Below are positions 1 through 10,417 of a stretch of 64,000 nucleotides of DNA, piece after piece. A program made the translations under genes and the position numbers. The DNA is from Hyparrhenia diplandra (taxonomy: Eukaryota; Streptophyta; Magnoliopsida; Poales; Poaceae): positions 124,001 through 188,000 of the forward strand of contig JADLZK010012648.1 in the NCBI GenBank assembly GCA_015847255.1. The letters are read 5' to 3'. The first letter of the stretch is position 1. The number at the start of each line of letters is the position of its first letter. The notes under the pieces were generated by a model that worked only from the letters and a program-made list of their open reading frames with translations, was not told the origin of the DNA and ran no database searches.

Positions 1-150
1 CCATAGTTATCCTAGGGTGACTCTATTCAGAGAGAAGTCACACAAACCGTTCCTCGTGGAAATACGATACTCGAATACTTAGGGTGAAATGCTATAACGA
101 CAATTCCGTGCGCTTGCGGATTCTTACGCATACGTTAAGAAACGTCAACA
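1..150 (+). mobile_element. 3' end of an LTR (retrotransposon fragment)
   Basis: The segment carries a GTGGAAATACGATACTCGAA stretch followed by a GTGCGCTTGCGGATTC stretch and ends in AAACGTCAACA. The same layout (TGG ATACGATACT..., GCGCTTGCGAGAATCC..., ...CCAACA) closes both LTRs of the complete element at 19.7-27.7 kb, so this is probably the end of a related gypsy-type LTR running in from the left. The terminal CAACA would pair with a TGTTG start. No primer-binding site follows, so it is more likely a 3' or solo LTR end than a 5' LTR. Confidence 0.55.
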
Positions 151-1400
151 ACGAACTCTCCGATCAAGTGGGACAAGTTCACTCACCGCCTACGCCATCA
201 CCCGGACCGCCCACCTACCTCGACACACCCGGGGTGTACGCCGCCTTCTCGGGAGGCAAGTCGAACGACTACATCGACGCCGAGAACTATGCACCACGCA
301 TGGAACTCGAGGGGCAGCGCCACCGTGTCGACTCTTCGTGGAAGGCCTACGGGAGACGCCGCGAACACGCCGAATGGTTCGAGCCTCGTTCGTTGGAGGA
401 GGCCATCGACCTTGCCCGCCGCTACAACGACGACGAGCCGATGACGCCAACAAGGATGCCGACACCGGCGCCGCCGCAATGGCCGACCGCCCGCGAACAC
501 CGGTGTGGCCTCGACGGCGACATAGCGGCTGCCCCGTGTGACCACCATGTCGGGACAGCGGCGTCTTCTTTGTTGCCATGGAAGACATCGAGGGGCCGAC
601 AAAGAAGCGACATGATCACCGAGCCGCAAGTGGGCACAACTACCAACAAGGAGCTCGGGATCATCTCCGCGCGCCATCGAAGCTGGGATCAACTCGCACT
701 GAATGGAGCCTCCGCCACGGCATTGTGAGGTACTTTCACCGCTACTACATCCCCGCGCCACGCTGAGCTTCTCCGGGACTTCTTGCTGGGGGAGAACGTT
801 CCACGCACGGCGTAGCAAATGGGCTTTCACCTCCCCAATCGTCCTCGGGAGGATCGGCGTTCCCTAAGCGTCGCCCTTCTTCTCCGGCGCGCCCGACGAG
901 AGGATCGAGGGTGCCACCGTCCTCCTCTTCGACAACAACGGCGACGTCTTCTTCGCATCGACAACATCACGGTTGGCGCCCGTGGACAAAGGAGAGGCAG
1001 GCGGGACCCCGGTCAAGACACACCCAGCGATCTCCTCACGGCTGCCTCCTCGACTTCACATCGCCGCCACGTCACTTCTCGACATGCTCACGCAGCAACT
1101 CCATGCAAAGGTGACGCGGTCTGGGCGACTTACACCTACATGTCTCCACCCGACTCGCCCGGATGCTCGAGCCGTCAGCACCCTCGGCGCCTCCGTCATG
1201 CGTCGTGCATGCGCGGAACGTTCCTTCGTGCAACCCCCGCTGAGCTTCAAGTTGGCGTCTGCCCGGCGGTTTCCACCTTGACTTCTCCTTCTCCGACAAG
1301 GACTCAAAGATCTACAACGGCGACAACGACAAGTGCGGCCCTCTTGTCCTCTGCCGGGCCTAGAATTGTCGCTTCCCAGACGACGTGACTTTCGCCACCA
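151..1400 (+). other. GC-rich coding-like relic, unrecognised
   Basis: This is a GC-rich stretch with open frames in several registers, the longest running from 84 to 728. Part of that frame looks protein-like (around DTPGVYAAFSGGKSNDYIDA and EWFEPRSLEEAIDLARRY), but I recognise no domain. Further on, 819-1388 and 1056-1469 stay open mainly because of base composition. The frame begins inside the LTR remnant, so its ATG is not credible as a gene start. It may be a captured gene fragment or an old transposon exon. No function is assigned. Confidence 0.3.
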
Positions 1401-1589
1401 CACGGTGGGTTGGGCGGCACGTGGGACGCGCCGCCCCGTCGAATGGTGGGGAAATGTCATGATCCGCACTGGGCCAGCCCGAGAGTGGCTAATTGGGCCA
1501 AACGCGACGGCCGTCGGCCCAGGAGGGGGGGGCGCCTTGAGGGGAGGCCGGCCCTGCCGCCGCCGCTTTCCCTCTCCCGCACGACTCGA

Positions 1590-2050
1590 GTTCGCTTCGC
1601 GTCTTCAAGTTAGGATTATCTTAGGTAATTTTTGGTGTGCAAGGGGCTATCTCATCTATAAGGGAGACCCTTATTAGGAAATAATAAAATAGGAAATTGT
1701 TTGTAAAAGATATTCGGTCGTATAAGGAAACCTTATAGAGATTGCTTAGATTACAAGTCCCACTAGTCGGGCTATATAAGCAAGAGGCATGTAATCTCTA
1801 GGGGACAAGCAAGAAAATAAAGAAACTTATCCCAACCTCCCCGCCTCTCTCGCTCGCGCCGTCCTCTGCCCCTCCAGCGCCCACCGCCTCGAAGACATCG
1901 CCGCCCGCCGCCGTCGCGCCACCGCGACCGACGCGGCCGCCGCCCACCCACGCCGCCACCATCATCACCGCCCCCATCCTCTCCCTCTCCTCCCAATTCC
2001 CCAATCACGTGTCAATTACGGCCCAATCTAGCCGGAATCGACACTCTCCC
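1590..2050 (+). mobile_element. LTR-like promoter segment
   Basis: A TATATAA box at 1773-1779 is followed by TGTAATCTC and an AATAAAG near 1816. A C-rich tract then leads into a long GC-rich run. This TATA, short leader and AATAAA order is usual for the U3-R part of plant LTRs. I could not place clean TG...CA ends or a target duplication, so it is a fragment of unknown family. Confidence 0.35.
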
Positions 2051-4693
2051 CTTTGTTCGAGGGATTGAGGTGGAAAATATAGGAGATTGAAAGATTAAGG
2101 GGGGGGGCAAGATATGTTGGAGGATGATTTTTAACCTTAATCCCTTATATGACAGGTTTTGGGAAAAAAGATTACCTTTTCTTAATCCAGTGAAGATATT
2201 GTCTAAGGCTAGTACCAATGAATGATTACGATGGTTTTATGGCATTAGTTAGAGTGTGCGAAGTAAAAGAATGGTGATGCAACATTGGAATTAAGGAGAA
2301 AAGAATGACCAAGATATAGAAAGTGTGATAGATACTCCTACACGAGAGTAGAAGAATGAAGACACTGAATTGGCGAAATTTTTTTTTGTAGAATGTTCTT
2401 ATGGGCAAGACGACTACCCTGATTAAGAACAGAAGTAGTAATTGCTACCCTTCCACAAGTAGTTAAATACTAAATGGGCATGACATTAGCTGTGCACATG
2501 CATGACGTAGGGCGGCTATTACGACAAACCAACACACGTCACATCAATGTCTCCATCAATCCTACTAGTTCTTTGCAAGAGTTATTGGAGGATAACAAAA
2601 GACTGCTTCTCTTTACTGTGTTATTGTAATGCTTTTTTATATATATAAAAATTAGCTAGCAAATAGAACTATGGTCATTTAGGTTTTGAACACGTACTCG
2701 ATGCAAAGTTGTTTTTTAATCTCCAATCTTTCCTCTTATATCTGCTACATAGTAGTACATCATAAGATATCATTTTGTAGCAAGTACCTTATTTTTAGAA
2801 ATATACGGTATAATATATAAGGGTAAGCTTTTGCTAGATTCGCGGAGAGAGTTCAAGACCCAATGAACAATTAGATTACTTACACTGAACAGCAAATAAA
2901 GTTGACGAGCATTTTTTTAAGACAGCGATATTATAAAAGTTCAGTTTGTTATTCTTCCTGCATGGCATGGTCTCACTCCCTTCATTATTTTTAAGATTTT
3001 AAGACAGATGATTAGAGAGAATTCAAAAGATGTGCAGGTCATGATTTATTTTAACGTTAAAACCTAGTATAGTACGTGTATGGTGTATCCTAGAGATTTT
3101 AAGATAGCTGATTAAAACAGAATGCAAAAGATGTATATATCTTAACTCGGGTTGCTTGGTGAATGAAAAATATCACATATATATAATATTTTCTACCGAA
3201 TTTATGTGCGTATACATTTAAAAAGCAAAATATCTGTGATGGACGAGGTTGGGGGCTCGCCGGCGGTGGCTAGGGTAGCCGGGGGAGCGACGTTGATGGC
3301 GTGGGTGGCGGCGTGCGGGTTGAGGCAGGTTGACGGCACGGCTAGGTTTAGGCGTGGGCATGAGAAGGCAACAGCAAGAGGGGTTGGTAGCTTTTGCTCT
3401 TTCTATTACTTGATCAATCCGTTACATTCTCTCACATATTTATTATTATGGGATTTGACTTGACTTCTAAGCAAACAAGGTGATGCTTATCGATTCGGAT
3501 TCCCTTTCTATCTTAACCGATTTGTTCCTAACTTAACCAATTTATTCCTTAAATCAACTAGGACTCATCATAGATGATGTTGACGGTCAGCGGCGGCCTC
3601 CCCTCCTCCTCTTGCGCGGTCCAGGTCACATGTCATAGGGCCCTCCCGCTTGCTTCTTGGACCCTTGTTGGCCCATTATTTCCGCCAGGGGATACGACGT
3701 GTTGTTGCACAATATTCTTGTTTTTAGGCACAAATTTTGAATACTTCTATACACCATATTCAAAGGTAAGAAGGATTGAAGGAAGATTATCACTTAACAA
3801 TTATTAACTTATAAGATATATAAACCTTTTGATACAAAATGATACCTTTGGCTTTGTGTGTAATTGAATGTATATTATTATGTTTATGATTTTGTTGTTA
3901 GCAACCCTGTATTATATATTATTGCACAATGTACAAGATTCGATACCGTGTCATGTCAAATCAAGCCTTATATTATGAATTGGGGTGAGTGCTAGGTTGA
4001 TGCTACACTACAACAACTATGAAAAAAACAGCTAAGATTTAAAGACCTCTTTAGTATATTTATAGTTTGAGCTCCAAAATGAAACCTAAAAAAGAACGAC
4101 AAGCTAGTGTAAGAAATATTGGATTAATCTTTAAAATGTCAATGAAAAAAGTCACCATGAGCTAGGATTTAATACAAAAAGAAACAAAAGTATTCATAAC
4201 AGCTTGTGTCCATGTCGTCTTATCAATATTCAATGGTGTCCCATATGATTTCTATTTTCTATTTTTTAAAATTTAAAAATATCTATGTTAGCTGAACATG
4301 TAGTTTTATATGAATGTTTTATATATTTGACCATCTCAAGTTTACCTTGACACTCAAGTGAATTAATTTTCAAGCTAAAAATTATGCTACTAATTGGTTT
4401 CACTTGATTTATCATGGCCATGAATTTTACTTTTCAACCTAATAATCATTGTTTTCCTGTCGGTTAACCGATAGAAAAACCCAAAACCGGAGAGAAAAAT
4501 TCTATTTCCGTGGACCTACTATTGTCGAGAATTTTCCCTGTCGGTTAACCGTCAAGTAAAATTGTTTTTGTATTTTACTGGTCAGCGGGAAATTTCCAAT
4601 TTCGATGTAATGTTGGATAAATTACAGACTGCAGTGCTTGCCCATATACAATAAAACATAACTAGCCAAATGGCCTCAAATTTTGTTGTAAAG
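2051..4693. other. AT-rich intergenic stretch
   Basis: No credible gene. Short open frames at 3206-3463 and 3574-3807 fall in two small GC-rich islands and match nothing I know. A CACTACAACAA start near 4005 resembles a CACTA end but has no visible partner. The rest is AT-rich sequence without clear repeats. Confidence 0.5.
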
Positions 4694-4959
4694 TACTCCC
4701 TCCACAGTTGAAAAAAAGAAAGACGTTTAGGACAGCGACACGGTCTCCAAAGCGCAACTTTGACTTCTCTTTTACGTAAAAATATTTATTAAAAAATTAT
4801 ATATGTATACTTTTATGAAAGTATTTTACAAGACAAATCTATTGATATGATTTTCACATTTCTAAACTCAATAACTTAAAAGTTATTCATGATTTATGTT
4901 CCCAATGTTTGACTCAAACCTTTTCCAAAACATCTTTCTTTTCAACTATTGAGGGAGTA
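4694..4959. mobile_element. Stowaway-like MITE
   Basis: The ends are inverted: TACTCCCTCCACAGTTGAAA on the left, and TTTCAACTATTGAGGGAGTA on the right. They share a GAAAGA(C/T)GTTT extension further in. Length 266 bp including the flanking TA dinucleotides, no coding capacity, AT-rich core. TA target and CTCCCTCC ends fit Tc1/mariner-derived Stowaway MITEs. Confidence 0.8.
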
Positions 4960-5099
4960 TACCGATGAGTCCCAAGTCCCAACTCCCAACCTAGCTGCTA
5001 ATGAAATGCAGCTATAAAAGTTCAAACACTTCACTGTTCAATGAGAAAATATATGGGATGTACCAAAGCTTTTGTTTGCAAGCTGAATATGTTGCTATA

Positions 5100-5332
5100 T
5101 ACTCCCTCCGTCCCTAAAAAGAATGTCACCGTGGGATGCGTGCCATAAGTTTGACTCAATTTGTAGAAAATACGTGCAACATTTAAATTTTTAAATAAAT
5201 TTGTTAAAAACTAGACTTAATCTTTCCAATGATACTAATTACTTAGCACAAATGTTTTTACATTTTAATATATAATTGCCGGCATTTGTGTCTCGAAACG
5301 CGGTGACATTCTTTTTAGGGACGGAGGGAGTA
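5100..5332. mobile_element. Stowaway MITE
   Basis: About 30 bp of near-perfect inverted repeat: it starts CTCCCTCCGTCCCTAAAAAG and ends CTTTTTAGGGACGGAGGGAG, both arms continuing into AATGTCACC/GGTGACATT. It is flanked by TA on both sides. It is 233 bp long and non-coding. It is the best preserved Stowaway copy in the window. Confidence 0.93.
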
Positions 5333-5841
5333 TACTTGAATGATGTGTCATGCATTCGGATCACAGTGCAATCTTTGAATATGTTGCTATATATTGTCTA
5401 TCAGAATTTTTACAAATTTTAAGGCAACAATCTTACATAGTCAATTAACTTGTATAGTTAAAAGGATAACTCATAGCAAATAATTGAAAATTCTTTTCTA
5501 CAACTAAACAATGACATAATTACATGTTATCTAAACAACAACAAAATCAGGTAAGGGATTTAACTTGAACTAGGCAAGACAAGCTAAGGTTTTTCTTGAT
5601 TGTGACCTTGCAGACAGGTGTCGGCCATGCAGGGATACCAGCTGCTAGGTGCTAAAAATCAATGGCCTATAGTCCTATACGTTTGCTGCCTGGAGGCACA
5701 AACAATCGACAAAATGTTGGTGAGTACAGTATATGAATATGTCTCCGTGCTCGTCATCCTTGTGATTGCAATAAACAACGTACAACCACTCGTGGCAGCA
5801 CGATGATCCATGAATGCATCAGAAGATCGTACCGTGATTAC
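5333..5841. other. Gene-free stretch downstream of the ERF gene
   Basis: It holds a second copy of a GAATATGTTGCTATATA string (5376-5392) that also precedes the MITE at 5100. The small open frame at 5618-5806 is not convincing. This is probably 3' flank of the minus-strand ERF gene. Confidence 0.4.
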
Positions 5842-6852
5842 TCAACGGAATTCTTCATTGCATTGTTCAGATAGGGCGAGCAGCTCTTCCAAGTAGTCAG
5901 GCCCCAGGTCCTCGAGCACCAGCACGCCACCATGCCCATGACTAGCCGTCGCCGCCGTCTGTTCTCTGGCTTGAGCTGAACCATGGCAACCTTCCTTGCC
6001 GGCGCTCTCCTTGCTCTTGTTCCTCCGCAACCGCTTGCGGATGCAGTGGCGCCGCTTGAGGGGGCCAGGACGGGCGAGTCGCCATCCCCGGCGCCGCCGC
6101 CGCTGAGCCCCAGTCCCAGCGCGCGCAGCGACTCCTCCACCTTCTTGACGGGGAAGTTGAGCACCGCGGCGGGGCCACGCATGGAGTAGGCGGCTTGGTC
6201 GTAGACGAGTGCGGCGGCCTCCGGGGTGTCGAAGGTGCCAATCCACACACGTTGGCCGTTGCGCGTGGAGTCCCTGATCTCCGCCGCGTACCTTCCCCAC
6301 GGCCGCTTCCGGACCCCGATCAGCGGCGCCTTGTCGGAGCTGGCCTTGTGCTGATGCGGCAAGCAGGCCGCCGCTGCTGGTGTGTAGTGACAAGTCGTCG
6401 TTGAGGCAGAGGAGCAGCTGCTGCTGCTGGTGGACTTCTTGGAGATGGAGGGGGCTCCCATGAGGGGCCCTGAACTGGTGCATTTCGACCAAGCCGGCGC
6501 CCATGCCATGCTGCTGACCGTAAACGGGACAGCTGCTGAATTCGTCAGGGCAGCCGCCGAAATGAAGGTGCTTAGGGGTCCGGGACGGCGAGGGCCAGGA
6601 CGTTGCGGTGGATTGGTGGCAGTAAGCGCCGGCGCCATATGTGTCATCGGAGGATATCTGGAAAGCAGAGTCGGCGATAGTGTTTGATGAGTAGTTGGTG
6701 TCGGTTACATGGTAATGGTATGCTGCTGCCGGTGCAGGGAGGCCGCCGCCATTGTAGAGGCTATCATCGTGTTCCGGTAGCCGCCGGTCATGAGCATAGG
6801 CGGCGGTGGAGATGTTGTAGCTATGGAAGTGGGTTCTGAAATTAGGTTCCAT
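5842..6852 (-). CDS. AP2/ERF transcription factor (group IX type), frame-disrupted
   Basis: Nuclear ethylene-response-factor type regulator expected to bind GCC-box promoters. One AP2 domain lies at about 6147-6320 (IGVRKRPWGRYAAEIRDSTR, WIGTFDTPEAAALVYDQAA, AVLNFPV). The C-terminus ends in an EDLL-type activation motif (VLVLEDLGPDYLEELL) preceded by a basic LKRRHCIRKR stretch, both typical of group IX ERFs. The AP2 domain is read in a different frame from the N-terminus (MEPNFRTHFHSYN...) and from the C-terminus. The apparent switches are at two CCCCC tracts (near 6459 and 6063, coding strand), and the second falls exactly where the family reads SPVLALKRRH. The outer frame stays open over the whole length but garbles the AP2 domain. 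The start is the ATG at 6852, because a TATA box lies 55 bp upstream; the longer frame to 6882 begins with TTG. Either two real indels (pseudogene) or homopolymer sequence errors would explain this. Confidence 0.75.
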   Translation of the reverse strand: MEPNFRTHFHSYNISTAAYAHDRRLPEHDDSLYNGGGLPAPAAAYHYHVTDTNYSSNTIADSAFQISSDDTYGAGAYCHQSTATSWPSPSRTPKHLHFGGCPDEFSSCPVYGQQHGMGAGLVEMHQFRAPHGSPLHLQEVHQQQQLLLCLNDDLSLHTSSGGLLAASAQGQLRQGAADRGPEAAVGKVRGGDQGLHAQRPTCVDWHLRHPGGRRTRLRPSRLLHAWPRRGAQLPRQEGGGVAARAGTGAQRRRRRGWRLARPGPLKRRHCIRKRLRRNKSKESAGKEGCHGSAQAREQTAATASHGHGGVLVLEDLGPDYLEELLALSEQCNEEFR

Positions 6853-6906
6853 ATGGATGGCGATGGTGCTCAGTAGCTGCAAATTTTTGGGTATGAATGT
6901 GGACTG

Positions 6907-6915
6907 TATATATAT
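6907..6915 (-). promoter_or_regulatory. TATA box of the ERF gene
   Basis: TATATATAT on the minus strand, 55 bp upstream of the ATG at 6852. Transcription would start near 6880, which favours 6852 over any earlier start. Confidence 0.55.
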
Positions 6916-7287
6916 GGAGATAGGTAGCAGCCTAGAACTGGCTCTAGCAGCTAGCTTGAGTACACACGATCCAACTTAATGATAGAGAGTAGGCAAGCTT
7001 AATCATGGGGCTTAGCTAGTTATATATACAGTACCTGCATTTTGACTGGGCTGGTGATGATGCTCTAATCATACGTAAATAGATGTTACCTAAGGACATC
7101 TTTATCTGAAGAATTAATACATATTTAGATTTGACTTGGTCTGATCGTGCCGATTCAACAGGAAACATCGTAGTACCGGTAACAGACCTATGCAAGGGGC
7201 GCAAAACAACAACATCAAATGCTTGCTCCATGTGCTTAATTACTTTGAGAATGAATGACATCTATCCAGAAAACAAGAACTCCCTTG

Positions 7288-7382
7288 CTTCAGCAGCCGC
7301 AGAAGCACATAGTTGACATAGATGAGAAACATCCTTAATAGGTTGAAGCTGTCGTCATGCATGATATATAGGTTGACACTAA
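7288..7382. repeat. Host direct repeat, copy 1
   Basis: About 95 bp (CTTCAGCAGCCGCAGAAGCA ... GGTTGACACTAA) repeated almost unchanged at 8483-8578. It directly abuts the transposon at 7383-8429. It is a small tandem duplication of host DNA that became separated by the insertion. Confidence 0.85.
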
Positions 7383-8429
7383 GGCTGCGTTTGGATGTTG
7401 GTATTGGAGAGCTTGGAATTGAATTGATGCCAATATCAAATCTGGCATGGTATGTATTGGATCACAATTCAAATTCTATTGTTTGGATGACAATGCATTG
7501 CCTTTTTGGAATTCTTGTAACCAATCCAATTCCATTTTTCTGTTTGATGCACAGAAGGGATGAAATCGATGGTCACCCATCTCCATTCACTCCCAGGACC
7601 AGGAGCTCCACGCCTAGATCTGTCGCCCAGCCATGGAGAATCGCTGCAGGCGAGAGGGGGGCGGCGAGCTCGGCGGCGGAAGGAGGCTGGGAAGGGCGGC
7701 GAGCTCATCGGCAGAGGAAGGCCGGGAGGTGGCAGCACGCTCGCCGGCACAGAGAGAGCCCGGTAGGGGTGGTTCGCTTGTCGTCGGAGGGAGTTCGAGG
7801 GGAGGGGCGGCTCGTTGGTGGAGGATTCCGGGAGGGATGGCGGCTCGCCGGGCGGAGAGGGAGCCTCAACTCCCCGCAGCGGGGTGGCGCCGACGAGCGC
7901 CACCGACCGCCATGCCGGCGACGTAGAGGAAGAGGCCCATGAAGATGCGCCGCAGCGGGGTGAGGCCGTGCGCGCAGCGAGCTGCTTCGGAGCGAGCAAC
8001 CCGATCTCTGTAATCCGTACAGAGCTTTCTCAGGCCGGGCTGAATCACATCGAGAGCGCCGCCAATCTTGCCGTGGGGGCTCGCTCTGCGGTCGCCGTCG
8101 ACCTCGCTATGGCGCTCGCGCCGCAGTTGTCGTCGATTTGTCGTGGGGGCTCGCGATGCGGGAGAGAGATGTGGGGGAAGAGGACGGTGGTGCGGGAGAG
8201 AGAGAGAGAGAGATGCGGGGGAAGAGGAGGGCTCGATGCCTCGATTCTAGCCAATTTGGAGGTTGTTGGCTCGGAATCGTTTCGGGCTCGCTCCAGGTGA
8301 AGGCAATGCCGCGCTGAAATGAGTCCACTTTCCAGACTCCAATGCCGTGACCATCCAAACACGTGGAATTGAGGCCCGCCAATTCCAATGCCACTATCAT
8401 GGCCTCAATACAAACTTCCAAATGCAGCC
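7383..8429. mobile_element. Harbinger-type non-autonomous element
   Basis: Ends GGCTGCGTTTGGA and TCCAAATGCAGCC are inverted repeats with one mismatch. The element is flanked by TAA on both sides (7380-7382 and 8430-8432), the usual 3-bp target of PIF/Harbinger and Tourist elements. Length 1047 bp. The AT-rich edges enclose a GC-rich centre (about 7580-8330) with open frames on both strands and a short GA run near 8186. No transposase motif is visible. The GC-rich centre may be captured gene sequence, which I cannot identify. Confidence 0.75.
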
Positions 8430-8482
8430 TAATACTATTTCCTTCATCTTCAAATACAATATATATCTCTGTGTTTATTTTA

Positions 8483-8578
8483 CTTCAGCAGGCGCAGAAG
8501 CACATAGTTGGCATAGATGAGGAAACATCCTTAATAGGTTGAAGCTGTCGTCATGCATGATATATAGGTTGACATTAA
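8483..8578. repeat. Host direct repeat, copy 2
   Basis: Partner of 7288-7382, differing at only a few positions (for example GACATTAA instead of GACACTAA). Confidence 0.85.
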
Positions 8579-9839
8579 TAAATTTTGGAGGAAGTATATT
8601 TAAAATCATGTGTTTCGAATGACTAGGAGTTAACCTATATATTTAAAATCGCTTTTAATTGAAGATATATTTTTTGAATCTTATATACGTTTTAGGATGA
8701 AGCCTGAAGGAAAAAAAAAAATATATTACGAGGCAGGCCGTTGTATCTGCAAGCATATCTGGAATAAACAGATTTTGTTTCCTAACAATCACATGAATAT
8801 CTACGCAGATATATTGTAGTTGCCATAGGTACGTCCATGCTTGGTTGTTCTACTAGTAGTGAATGGTAGCACGTGAAGAGATCTCGTGTTTTTATATGGT
8901 GCCATCTGGCTGCTATGTTTTGTGCTACTAGTGAAGTAACTCTATGCATATCTTGATCGATCTTGCTAGTAGATATGTACAGATCGAGGATGCTTATATA
9001 AGTTCTCCATATACATGGATACCAATGTTTGGAGAAGATCCGATCAGAGTGTCCCCATATACAATTAGCATAGCTCATATATAGAGGAATAGGGCGTATC
9101 TAGCATGTTCACTGAATTGACCCGCACCCTAATACTCAACATCAACGACTAGTGAATTTTATCTTTAAAAAAACAGACTATTGCATGTGGTCTGTGTGTC
9201 AATGTCTGTGTCAATGCAACCTTCTGAGAAATGTGGTCTGTGTCAGTGCAACCTTCTTGTGTCGATGTCAACCTTTATACAACTATATAGTGCAGTGTTT
9301 GTCAGGCTATCAGCCCATCAGCTGTTCCGCCAGCTCTCAGCTAGATTCACATTATTATATATAGTTAGGTAAAATTTGCTGGGATAGCTCTCAGCCCGAG
9401 CTCCTTTGAGCGCGGTCCGAAGCGGCAGAGCATGCAGCGCCCCCGACCAAGCATCCCCGACCTAGCTAGCTAGCGGAGGCCCGAGCCACCCTAGATCCAG
9501 CTCGCGAGGCGTCCAGCTCGGGGCCGACATCGTTGCGGCGCGCAGATCTGGCGGCACGGCGGCGCATCACTCCACCTCCGCATGGATCCGGCGGCGCGGC
9601 GGTGCTCCCCACTCCTCCTAGCTTGCCAATGCATGGCGAATCCGGTAGCACGCGTGGCTGGCGGATCCGGTGGCGCTCCCCTCTCCTCCAAGCTCTCTCC
9701 TCCCGACGGTGCTACAGGGGCATGGTGGGCCATGGTAGTGGCGCCCTGCTCATCCCTCCCTAGCCCTAGGCCCCTAACCCTAATGGGCCGCCGGTGGCGA
9801 GATCTGGCGGTGCGAGCGGATCCTAGCCCATCAGGATTA
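8579..9839. other. Gene-free stretch with a GC-rich patch
   Basis: 8579-9380 is AT-rich and shows no gene. Around 9190-9290 a TGTGGTCTGTGT...TGCAACCTTCT unit is repeated imperfectly. 9460-9770 is GC-rich with overlapping open frames on both strands and no recognisable protein; it may be the interior of the CACTA element whose right end is at 10002. Confidence 0.4.
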
Positions 9840-10002
9840 GGTCCGGGCTTTTTCTTTTTATTTGTTTTTGCGAAACCGTGGCGGTTATTGTTTATAAACC
9901 GCCACGCGGTTAATTAACCCCCGGGCGGTTTTGGGCTCAGAAAACCACCGGGGTTAATCCAAAAAAAAAAAAAAAACCGCCACGGTAAAAACTGTAGTAG
10001 TG
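9840..10002 (+). mobile_element. CACTA element, right end only
   Basis: The segment ends in ACTGTAGTAGTG, the inverted form of a CACTACTACAGT terminus. It is packed with short subterminal repeats of GGCGGTT/AACCGCC type (CCGTGGCGG, ACCGCCACG, GGGCGGTTTT). The matching left terminus was not found upstream, so this is a truncated element. Confidence 0.65.
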
Positions 10003-10417
10003 TGTGAGACCACGCCCTTGCGAACCATACCATGGATATGATGGGTCGCCTTGATGCAAGCATCATGTTTGTTGTTCCTCGTGGACCATGCCATGGAACA
10101 CCTCAGCGAATGGGGGTTTTCAGCAATTGAGCGTAGAAGAGCAATAATCCTTTGCTGCAGTGAGGGCAGATGAGGTACGGTACATGAGTAGTGGAGTAGG
10201 CAATGGGAAAGTCGAGCTATCTTGGCGCGTTCAGTGTATAGAATGGCGTAGGAATCATGTTGATGGCTTGGAGCATGACCATGCGGCATCGGGTGGGAGT
10301 GGTTGTTACCTTTGCTAAGTATGCTTAGCTAAATTATTCTTAGGCTGTAAAGTGGTGTTGTGAAAAGTGTGACCGCGGATATTCTGGAACACCTTTGAAA
10401 TACTAAACGTAGACCAA

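Noticed and set aside
4003..4030. CACTACAACAA as a CACTA left end
   Set aside because: No inverted partner, no subterminal repeats and no target duplication found.
5838..6647. The 269-codon minus frame as the complete ERF protein
   Set aside because: It holds the AP2 domain, but its N-terminus (Pro/Arg-rich) and C-terminus do not look like the family, whereas the other frame supplies a natural N-terminus and the EDLL motif.
5842..6852. Programmed ribosomal frameshifting in the ERF gene
   Set aside because: C5 tracts are not known slippery sites in plant nuclear genes. Indels or sequence errors are simpler; kept only as a speculation.
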